From an uncultured Candidatus Actinomarina sp. (lineage in GTDB: Bacteria > Actinomycetota > Acidimicrobiia > Actinomarinales > Actinomarinaceae): a stretch of DNA of 32,148 nucleotides. Of this stretch, positions 24,918-32,148 are shown piece after piece. Location of the stretch: the NCBI GenBank assembly GCA_902593475.1, contig CACJIM010000009.1, positions 1 through 32,148 on the forward strand, given 5' to 3'. The translations under genes and the position numbers were made by a program. Every line of letters begins with the position of its first letter. The first letter of the stretch is position 1. The notes beneath the pieces were generated by a model. The model ran no database searches. It worked only from the letters and a program-made list of their open reading frames with translations, and had not been told where the DNA came from.

Positions 24918-25988
24918 ATGATGAATATTAGAGATTATTTCTTAATAAATAAAACGAAAAAAGTTAATAAAATTAAAATTTTAGACCTACTAGGTTTTGA
25001 AAGCGATACTCTTATTGAAGCATCATCTTACACTGATGATGCAATTGAAGTTGTTGAAGAGCTTAATCAAGAAACATTCGAAACAATATTAAACAATACA
25101 GAAGAAATATATGTTCAACAAAGTAGCATCGAATCATACATTGCAAACACTACCCAACCAACTAATGTTGCTGACCTAACTCCAACAGATACATTTAATC
25201 CATTAAATATAACTGAACAGATCCAAAGAGTGTGGACTGATCTTGAAAGTAGAAGAAAATGGGTTTTACCAGCCTTTATTTCAATATCAATGGTCTTTGT
25301 ACTGACTATTGCTACAAATACTTATTTAAGCTATATGGATAGTCAAGAAGCTGTTGTAGAAGAAGCTGTTGTTGTTACAAATAACTCAAATGAATTAGTT
25401 TCACTTCTCCCTGATTTGATTGAGATATCAACAAATACTTTTTATTCCAAATATGATGTTTCTAATGCAAGTGCAAACCTGCAACAGATTGAATCATCAT
25501 TACTTCAGTATCAATATAATTTAGAAAATAGAACTGACCTCTCTGATATCAGTACTGTTAAATCAAATTTAGATAATATTTTTTTACTTGTTAATGAACT
25601 TGACCTAGTACTTTCATATAGAATTTCAGTTTCTGAAGTATTAATTTATGAAGATCTTCCAACCGAAGAAGGAAATATAGACATTGAGGCAATAACTAAT
25701 AATTTATCCAATGTTATTGCACAAAGTAAAGTCAATATAGCCACTTTGCCAGATATTAATGAGTTTGAAAAGCACAAATCTCTAGTAATGGATGCTGTCA
25801 CAACAGCTGAAAATTTACATGGTAGGTATTTGGGGGCATTGAGAAACAATGAATATGATGTAGCACAGTCAATTTCTCAAGCAATTCTTTTAAATAAAGA
25901 GACTGAAAGTCGTGCATTTGAAAATGCTTTACTGGAATTTAAGGACAAGTCGCTTGCAAATTATGCAAATTTTAATAATTTACCTTAA
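24918..25988 (+). CDS. Hypothetical single-pass membrane protein
   Basis: 356 aa from the MMNIRDYF start; one TM (WVLPAFISISMVFVLTIATNTYL) with long polar regions on both sides; the tracked start at 24825 runs antisense through dut. Confidence 0.6.
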   Translation: MMNIRDYFLINKTKKVNKIKILDLLGFESDTLIEASSYTDDAIEVVEELNQETFETILNNTEEIYVQQSSIESYIANTTQPTNVADLTPTDTFNPLNITEQIQRVWTDLESRRKWVLPAFISISMVFVLTIATNTYLSYMDSQEAVVEEAVVVTNNSNELVSLLPDLIEISTNTFYSKYDVSNASANLQQIESSLLQYQYNLENRTDLSDISTVKSNLDNIFLLVNELDLVLSYRISVSEVLIYEDLPTEEGNIDIEAITNNLSNVIAQSKVNIATLPDINEFEKHKSLVMDAVTTAENLHGRYLGALRNNEYDVAQSISQAILLNKETESRAFENALLEFKDKSLANYANFNNLP

Positions 25989-25989
25989 T

Positions 25990-26427
25990 TTATAACTCTG
26001 CTACTTCTTTTTCAAAGTCGGAAGCATCAGAAAACTCTTTATAAACAGATGCAAATCGTAAATAAGCTACTTCATTTGATTCTTTTAAGTATTTAAGAAC
26101 AGTTTCCCCCACAATTTCCGATTTAATTTTGTTTCCTTGAGTTTTTATTTCATTATGAATGTTATCAACAAGAGTTTTTAGCTTTTTGTCATTAATGTCT
26201 AGGCCACCAAAGGCATTTTCTATACCTTTATACAACTTTTCGTAATTGAATTCTTGTATATCGCCACTTCTTTTTTGTATCATTAAACCAATTTCAGCCT
26301 TTTCATACGTAGTGAATCGTAATTCACATTTAGGGCACTCTCTTCTTCTTCTTATTGAGTTACCTTCATTGGTTTTTCGTGAATCAACGACATTAGTTTC
26401 TTCTTTATTACAGTAAGGACATACCAT
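25990..26427 (-). CDS. nrdR: Transcriptional repressor NrdR
   Basis: MVCPYCNKEETNVVDSRKTNEGNSIRRRRECPKCELRFTTYEKAE zinc ribbon plus ATP-cone; tracked TTG start (26466) adds 13 aa. Confidence 0.94.
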   Translation of the reverse strand: MVCPYCNKEETNVVDSRKTNEGNSIRRRRECPKCELRFTTYEKAEIGLMIQKRSGDIQEFNYEKLYKGIENAFGGLDINDKKLKTLVDNIHNEIKTQGNKIKSEIVGETVLKYLKESNEVAYLRFASVYKEFSDASDFEKEVAEL

Positions 26428-26436
26428 ATATAGTGT
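26421..26436 (-). promoter_or_regulatory. Possible NrdR box overlapping nrdR start
   Basis: Minus strand ACACTATATATGGTAT, 14/16 to the general NrdR-box pattern ACACWATATATWGTGT; only a single box seen and it could be coding coincidence. Confidence 0.3.
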
Positions 26437-26462
26437 CATTATAGTTAACTCTAAATCTTGTA

Positions 26463-26735
26463 TCAAATATTTACTGGTAATATCAGTACTTGATTTTCAA
26501 TAAGTAATGAATTGTCTAAATTATTGATCTTTTTAATTAAATAAATAAATTCTTGATGATTTTTATTAGTAAATTTATGGGAAATACCCCAAAGTGTGTC
26601 ACCTTTTTGTATTTTATATTCAACAGTTGGTGTATTTTCATAGTTATATTGTTCGTTAAACGGTTTTTTAACAAAAAATATAATTAAACTACTAAAAAAA
26701 TACAAATATATTATTAATTTGATTTTTAACTTCAT
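26463..26735 (-). CDS. LysM domain-containing membrane-anchored protein
   Basis: 90 aa; N-terminal TM plus EYKIQKGDTLWGISHKFTNKNHQEFIYLIKKINNLDNSLLIENQVLILP. Confidence 0.85.
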   Translation of the reverse strand: MKLKIKLIIYLYFFSSLIIFFVKKPFNEQYNYENTPTVEYKIQKGDTLWGISHKFTNKNHQEFIYLIKKINNLDNSLLIENQVLILPVNI

Positions 26736-26773
26736 AGAACAATTCTAAAAAATGTGTAAGACAAAAAATTATT

Positions 26774-26787
26774 CGAACATTTGTTCT
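26774..26787. promoter_or_regulatory. LexA (SOS) box upstream of lexA
   Basis: CGAACATTTGTTCT 23 nt before the lexA ATG; matches the actinobacterial/Gram-positive CGAAC-N4-GTTC pattern. Confidence 0.85.
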
Positions 26788-26810
26788 AAATTATGTTATA
26801 CTTCATCTAT

Positions 26811-27395
26811 ATGAATAAACAATCAGAAATTTTAGAGTACATAAATAAAAAATTAACTACTGAAGGTTACTCTCCTTCAGTTAGAGAGATAGCAAAGGCT
26901 GTAAATCTTAAGTCAACAAGTTCAGTACAGTACCACTTAGATAATTTAATTAAAAAAGGTTTATTGAGTAAAAAGGCAAACTTATCAAGATCATTATCAA
27001 ATAATCAAAAACTAAATACATTTATGTCAATACCAGTTATAGGTGAAATTTCTGCTGGTACTCCCCTTTTAGCTGAAGAAAATAAAATTGGAGAAATTCC
27101 AATTGTTGAAAAGAAATATAATAAGGATCTCTTTGCATTGAAGGTTAATGGAGATTCAATGATTGATGCCGGTATTCACGATGGTGATATTGTTGTTGTT
27201 GATAAAAATATAGAACCAAAAAATGGAGATATTGGTGCTTTTATGATTAATGAGATAGAAGCAACTGTTAAATATCTAGATACAGTTTCTGGTAAAAAAT
27301 ATTTAATCCCAGCAAATAAAAATTATGAAAATTTTGAAGTTAACCAAAATACACAACCAATTGGAAAAGTTGTTAGTTTATTTAGAGATATATAA
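26811..27395 (+). CDS. lexA: LexA repressor
   Basis: MNKQSEILEYINKKLTTEGYSPSVREIAKAVNLKSTSSVQYHLDNL HTH; ISAG cleavage site; GDSMIDAGIHDGD Ser and ATVKY Lys. ATG at 26811 preferred to tracked 26793. Confidence 0.95.
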   Translation: MNKQSEILEYINKKLTTEGYSPSVREIAKAVNLKSTSSVQYHLDNLIKKGLLSKKANLSRSLSNNQKLNTFMSIPVIGEISAGTPLLAEENKIGEIPIVEKKYNKDLFALKVNGDSMIDAGIHDGDIVVVDKNIEPKNGDIGAFMINEIEATVKYLDTVSGKKYLIPANKNYENFEVNQNTQPIGKVVSLFRDI

Positions 27396-28116
27396 CTTCT
27401 CCTGATAAGTATAAATTATCATTTTCAAATCTAAGATTTAAATCTCCACCCGGATACATCACATATGAATTATTATCAATTTGATCTGTTTTATTTAGAT
27501 AGTTAAACATGCAAAGTGCACCTGATCCACAGGCATCTGTCTCACCTACTCCTCGTTCAAAAACTCTAGCTTTAATATAATTTCTACTAACTATTTGGTA
27601 TATTTCAATATTTACACCATCCGGAAATATGTTTTTGTTTAGTACTTGTGAATTCAAATTTTCTAAATCTAATCCATCTACATCATCTACTTCTATCATA
27701 AAATGAGGATTTCCGACTGAAGATTTAACACCTTCGAAAGTATTTACATTAATTTTTTGATTTTCATAAGTAGGAATAGGAGTTGATACTTCAACTATAT
27801 TATTATCTACATATACTTCTAACTCTCCTACTGGTGCTTTAACAATAAATCTATCAACATCCAGATAGTTATTATCAAGAGCATATTTAGCAACACATCG
27901 TACTCCGTTTACACAAAGTTCTGCATCAGAACCATCATTATTGAAATAATGCATTTTTACAGTATTGTTATCTAATGGTTCTACGAATATTACACCATCT
28001 ACTTCATATTCAGCATCACTTACAAGCGCAATAATTTGAATTTCTGAAACTTCACCTTCATACTGACCAACTATAAAATCATTCCCTGTGCCAGACATAT
28101 ACGCAAAATTAGACAT
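27382..28116 (-). CDS. dapF: Diaminopimelate epimerase
   Basis: 244 aa; MSGTGNDFIV, NNDGSDAELCVNGVRC, SSVGNPHFMIEV, RGVGETDACGSGA. Confidence 0.95.
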   Translation of the reverse strand: MSNFAYMSGTGNDFIVGQYEGEVSEIQIIALVSDAEYEVDGVIFVEPLDNNTVKMHYFNNDGSDAELCVNGVRCVAKYALDNNYLDVDRFIVKAPVGELEVYVDNNIVEVSTPIPTYENQKINVNTFEGVKSSVGNPHFMIEVDDVDGLDLENLNSQVLNKNIFPDGVNIEIYQIVSRNYIKARVFERGVGETDACGSGALCMFNYLNKTDQIDNNSYVMYPGGDLNLRFENDNLYLSGEVIYL

Positions 28117-28933
28117 TAATTATCTCCATCATTGAATTGTATACAAGGTTCTCGTCATCGGTTTCAATCATATGTAATTTTGGTTCCTTTTTAAACCATG
28201 TAATTTGTTTTTTAGCTAGTCTTTTTGTTTTTATATTAATATTTTCTTCAAAATTATCAGATAAATTCATACCAATAGCTTGCAGGACTGTTTTTGAAGG
28301 ATTATTTATTTTGTTTATTTCTTCTACCAATCCATTATCAATCATTTTTTTGGTTCTAATTTCAATATTATTTTTATGATTAGGGTGATTCCAAAATACT
28401 CCAACTTTGTCTTTAGGTATATTTACTTCTGGAAAAACATATTTTGATTCCTCCAGCATAAAGCTTTCTATGTTTCTCATTAATCTCCTTTTGTTAAGCT
28501 CAATATCAGGAATAGGGATCTCGTTAAGTTCATGAAATTTTATCAATTGATCAAAGTTTAACTGTTCTAATTCTGATCTTATTGTTGGATCAGTTGGTTT
28601 AAATTCGTACCTGTCAATAATTGCTTTTACGTATAATCCTGATCCTCCTACAGCTAATATATCTTCATTAAATGATTTTTCCGGTATATCTTGATCAATA
28701 AGATAGTTTAAATAATCAATTATTGAAAAATTCTGGTCACAATCTGCAATATCTAAACCATAATATTTTACTTGCGCTTGCATAACGTCAGAAGGTTTTG
28801 CAGTTAACACATCAAGTCCCTTATAAACAGCCATAGAATCAACTGAAAGAATAGACATGTTATTCTCAATTGCAATTCTGTGTGCTAAATCTGACTTTCC
28901 AGATGCTGTTATACCTGTGAGAAAATATAACAA
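28109..28933 (-). CDS. miaA: tRNA dimethylallyltransferase
   Basis: 274 aa; FLTGITASGKSDLAHRIA, SVDSMAVYKGLDVLTAKPS, AVGGSGLYVKAIID, QITWFKKEP. Confidence 0.95.
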   Translation of the reverse strand: MLYFLTGITASGKSDLAHRIAIENNMSILSVDSMAVYKGLDVLTAKPSDVMQAQVKYYGLDIADCDQNFSIIDYLNYLIDQDIPEKSFNEDILAVGGSGLYVKAIIDRYEFKPTDPTIRSELEQLNFDQLIKFHELNEIPIPDIELNKRRLMRNIESFMLEESKYVFPEVNIPKDKVGVFWNHPNHKNNIEIRTKKMIDNGLVEEINKINNPSKTVLQAIGMNLSDNFEENINIKTKRLAKKQITWFKKEPKLHMIETDDENLVYNSMMEIINV

Positions 28934-28934
28934 A

Positions 28935-30311
28935 CTAAATTAATTCTGCTTTTAAATAAAAAGGTGTTGAATCAATAATTTTAACTTCAACAATATCCCC
29001 AGTAGAAACATTCTTATTATCAATATGTGTAATCTGCCCACTATCAATTTTGCCAGTTAGAACCTGATTATTTTTTTTCGATTGCTTTTCGATTAATAAA
29101 ACTTGTTCAGTTCCAACAAATCTTTTTAATCTTTTTTCACTAATATCTGTTTGAACATCTTTTAAATGTTGAAATCTTTTCTTAATAATATCTTGGTCAA
29201 CAAATTCATCTTCCATATCGTTTGCTTTTGTGCCTGGTCTTGGCGAAAACTGAAACATATAAACTGAATCAAATTCAACATATTTTACAATATCCATTGT
29301 GTCTTGAAAATCATCATCAGTTTCACCAGGAAAGCCAACTATTATATCTGTTGTCAATGAAACGTCTGGAATAATGCCTCTAATCATGTCTACTTTTTTT
29401 ATAAATTTTTCCTTATTGTAACCACGATGCATCTTTGAAAGAATATCACTACTTCCACTTTGTAATGGTACGTGTATCTGATTACATACTTTACTTAGTG
29501 ACTTGACTGCATTTATAGTTTCCTCTTTAAAATCTTTTGGATGTGGTGATGTAAAACGAATTCTTTCAAGTCCGTCTATCTCATTAAGCTTATGTAACAA
29601 CTGAGCAAAGTATGGTCTACTCTTATTATCAATTTTCAAATCTCTCCCATAGGAATTTACATTTTGTCCTAATAAAGTAATTTCCTTAATGCCTGACTCA
29701 ACTAATTCCTGTGCTTCGTTAATAATATCGCTTGGTCGTCTACTTATTTCTGGACCTCTGACTGACGGAACAATACAAAATGTACAAGAATTATTGCAAC
29801 CGATTTGAATTGTTAACCATGCAGAATGCTCAGACTCTCTAATTGATGGTGCATCTGTTGGAAGATCTTCTATTTCATCAATTATTTCAGTTATAGGACC
29901 CCAGTCTTCTGATTGGTTGAGTAGGTTAATGATATTTGTTAAATTGTGAGTACCAATTACGACATCTACCCATGGAGCTCTCTCTCTTACAAGTTCTTTG
30001 TCTTTCTGTGCAGCACATCCACCAACAAGTAACTTGCGATCGATTCCTTCATTTTTCCATTTTTTTAACTGACCAAGTGTTCCATATAATCTATCATCAG
30101 CATTTTCTCTGATTGTGCATGTATTGATAAACATAATATCTGCGGAATCCTCAATGGTAGCTTTTGTCATACCGTCTAGTTCAAACATGCCAGCTATTTT
30201 TTCAGAGTCATGTTCATTCATTTGGCAACCAAATGTTTTAACAAAATATTTTTTACCCTCTCGCGAAGGAGTAAAATTCATTTTTGGCTTAATTACAACT
30301 GTTTGTTCCAC
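28935..30311 (-). CDS. miaB: tRNA-2-methylthio-N6-dimethylallyladenosine synthase
   Basis: 458 aa; KYFVKTFGCQMNEHDSEKI, radical SAM GCNNSCTFCIVPSVRGPEISR, LLGQNVNSYG, TTDIIVGFPGETDDDF. Confidence 0.96.
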   Translation of the reverse strand: MEQTVVIKPKMNFTPSREGKKYFVKTFGCQMNEHDSEKIAGMFELDGMTKATIEDSADIMFINTCTIRENADDRLYGTLGQLKKWKNEGIDRKLLVGGCAAQKDKELVRERAPWVDVVIGTHNLTNIINLLNQSEDWGPITEIIDEIEDLPTDAPSIRESEHSAWLTIQIGCNNSCTFCIVPSVRGPEISRRPSDIINEAQELVESGIKEITLLGQNVNSYGRDLKIDNKSRPYFAQLLHKLNEIDGLERIRFTSPHPKDFKEETINAVKSLSKVCNQIHVPLQSGSSDILSKMHRGYNKEKFIKKVDMIRGIIPDVSLTTDIIVGFPGETDDDFQDTMDIVKYVEFDSVYMFQFSPRPGTKANDMEDEFVDQDIIKKRFQHLKDVQTDISEKRLKRFVGTEQVLLIEKQSKKNNQVLTGKIDSGQITHIDNKNVSTGDIVEVKIIDSTPFYLKAELI

Positions 30312-30349
30312 AATTGAATTATAAAATTGTTTTTTAAATAATCTCTATA

Positions 30350-31402
30350 TTATTTTTCAGGTGTTGCATCCTCTGACTCTTCTACAGTATCTTCTTCTGT
30401 AGCCTCTTCAGATTCAATCATGCCCACTGCCTTGTACACATCAGTTTCTAACTGCAAAGCAATATCAGCATTTTCTCTTAAAAATCTCTTAGAATTTTCC
30501 TTACCTTGACCTAATTGAATTTCATCATAAGTAAACCATGCACCAGCTTTTCTAACTATTCCATGATCTACACCTACATCTAGCAAGCTTCCTTCTCTAG
30601 AAATACCTTGACCAAACATAATATCAAATTGAGCCTCTTTAAATGGTGGCGCGACTTTGTTCTTTACAATTTTTGCTCGTACACGATTACCAATCATTTC
30701 AGCTCCAATTTTAAGAGTTTCAATTCTTCTAATGTCAATTCTTACTGATGCATAAAATTTAAGCGCTCTACCACCACTTGTAGTTTCAGGAGAACCCCAC
30801 ATAACACCAATTTTTTCTCTAATTTGATTGATAAATATAACAGTTGTTTGTGTTTTATTGATAGAAGATGTGAGCTTTCTTAACGCCTGTGACATTAATC
30901 TTGCCTGTAAACCTACATGGGATTGACCCATTTCTCCATCAATTTCGGCTTGAGGTACTAAAGCTGCAACAGAGTCAATAACTACTACATCGACACCTTC
31001 GGAATCGATCAACATATTTGCAATCTCTAGAGCTTGTTCACCTGTATCTGGCTGTGATACAAGTAATTCATCAACATCAACACCAAGAGCGCTTGCATAG
31101 ATGGGATCAAGTGCATGTTCTGCATCAATGAATGCTGCTACCCCACCAGCTTTTTGAGCTTCAGCAGCAATGTGTAAAGATAATGTTGTTTTACCTGAGC
31201 TTTCAGGACCATAGATTTCTATGACTCTACCTTTGGGTACACCACCTATACCTAACGCAAGGTCTATTGATAGTGCTCCTGTTGAAATTGAAGGTATCTT
31301 TCTAACTTGGTCAGAACCAAGCTTCATCAAAGAACCTTCACCAAATTGTTTTTCTATCTGCGAAAAAACTGTATCGAGTTTTTTTGCCCTGTCTTTATCC
31401 AT
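30350..31402 (-). CDS. recA: Recombinase RecA
   Basis: 350 aa; [13 protein letters not shown] Walker [53 protein letters not shown]. Confidence 0.97.
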   Translation of the reverse strand: MDKDRAKKLDTVFSQIEKQFGEGSLMKLGSDQVRKIPSISTGALSIDLALGIGGVPKGRVIEIYGPESSGKTTLSLHIAAEAQKAGGVAAFIDAEHALDPIYASALGVDVDELLVSQPDTGEQALEIANMLIDSEGVDVVVIDSVAALVPQAEIDGEMGQSHVGLQARLMSQALRKLTSSINKTQTTVIFINQIREKIGVMWGSPETTSGGRALKFYASVRIDIRRIETLKIGAEMIGNRVRAKIVKNKVAPPFKEAQFDIMFGQGISREGSLLDVGVDHGIVRKAGAWFTYDEIQLGQGKENSKRFLRENADIALQLETDVYKAVGMIESEEATEEDTVEESEDATPEK

Positions 31403-31468
31403 TATTTTCTCCTATTTATTAACAATAATTAATAACTATTTAAACATCTCTATATGACAAATTTTAAT

Positions 31469-31482
31469 CGAACATTTGTTCG
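31469..31482. promoter_or_regulatory. LexA (SOS) box upstream of recA
   Basis: CGAACATTTGTTCG between cinA stop and recA start; shares the 13-nt core with the lexA-upstream box. Confidence 0.88.
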
Positions 31483-31489
31483 AATACAA

Positions 31490-32148
31490 CTATTTAATTA
31501 AATTTAATAGATCCCATATACAGTTATTTACTGCTCTATTAATGATATCTTCCCTATTACCGCGTAAATTGTGTGTGAAATTAGTTATTTCACCATTGAT
31601 GCAGACGGATATAAATATTTCACCTATTTTATATTTACTTGAAGTAACGGGGCCAGCTTCACCTAATACTGCTAAACCGACTGACGAATTATATTTTTTC
31701 ATAGATGCAACTGCTAACTCTTCTGTGAGTAAGGCCCAGTCTTCACTAGGTTCCGCGTTTAAAAATTCTTTTTTTGAATCCATAGAATACAAGACATTGG
31801 ATGCAATTAACGTTTCACTTGCACCTGGATGAGAAACAAGCTCTTTAGAAAATGATCCCCCTGTAATGCTTTCTACTAGTGATATTGTATAGTTCTTTGC
31901 TTTAAGTTCCCTTAATAAAACTTTCGAAGCAGGGATATTTTCATAACTTAATACATTGTCACTTAATGTTTCTTTAATTTGATTTTTAAAATCTTTTAAC
32001 GCATCTTCACTGACTGAATTTTTATCGATTCGTAATTTAATTATTCCCTTGCTTGCTAAATAAGCTATATCTAAACCTTCAGGTTTGAACTTATCAATCT
32101 TTTCTGCCAAAGCAGACTCTGCTTCATTAAAAAACAAAATAAATTCAT
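31490..32148 (-). CDS. cinA: CinA family protein (nicotinamide-nucleotide amidase / competence-damage protein), 5' truncated by window edge
   Basis: Contains SLVESITGGSFSKELVSHPGASETLIASNVLYSMDSKK and GLAVLGEAGP CinA C-terminal domain; reading frame stays open to the last base (…EFILFFNEAES), so the tracked TTG start is probably internal. Confidence 0.87.
   Translation of the reverse strand, partial: EFILFFNEAESALAEKIDKFKPEGLDIAYLASKGIIKLRIDKNSVSEDALKDFKNQIKETLSDNVLSYENIPASKVLLRELKAKNYTISLVESITGGSFSKELVSHPGASETLIASNVLYSMDSKKEFLNAEPSEDWALLTEELAVASMKKYNSSVGLAVLGEAGPVTSSKYKIGEIFISVCINGEITNFTHNLRGNREDIINRAVNNCIWDLLNLIK

Noticed and set aside
28137-31832. Plus-strand ORFs 28137..28379, 30115..30324, 31221..31457, 31476..31832
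   Set aside because: Antisense to miaA, miaB, recA and cinA; no motif support
1-32148. CRISPR array, insertion sequence, prophage, toxin-antitoxin or known defence system
   Set aside because: No regularly spaced repeats, transposase, integrase, nuclease/helicase defence module or TA pair recognisable on either strand

Overview
The window is AT-rich bacterial chromosomal DNA. The conserved order cinA-recA-miaB-miaA-dapF-lexA-LysM-nrdR-dut is typical of Actinobacteria, and together with the low GC it suggests a streamlined, possibly marine actinobacterium (taxonomy is inference). The left third (41-10835) is one 10-gene minus-strand run with gaps of 23 nt or less: glpK, DoxX-like, GH1 beta-glycosidase, SDR, gcvH, gcvT, gcvPA, gcvPB, ALDH, DUF3048. 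The middle holds small membrane proteins, a TSUP transporter, a cold-shock protein, a serine hydrolase, cytochrome b561, MGMT, YczE-like, AKR, NDH-2, a divergent PanB-like protein and a DUF1295 protein. It is followed by tRNA-Val, an S51-peptidase/SRAP cluster behind tandem tRNA-Gly/tRNA-Cys, and the SOS/tRNA-modification block. No CRISPR array, IS element, prophage or recognisable defence system was seen, and I did not find a clear novel multi-gene system. The most notable items are: a dUTPase gene missing from the ORF track with no ATG/GTG/TTG start (apparent CTG start), a PanB-like protein lacking canonical metal-site motifs, an S51 peptidase start codon 6 nt after a tRNA-Cys CCA end, a possible glycosyl-glycerol catabolic trio (glpK/DoxX/GH1), several untracked small ORFs including a very basic 37-aa protein, and structured intergenic regions.
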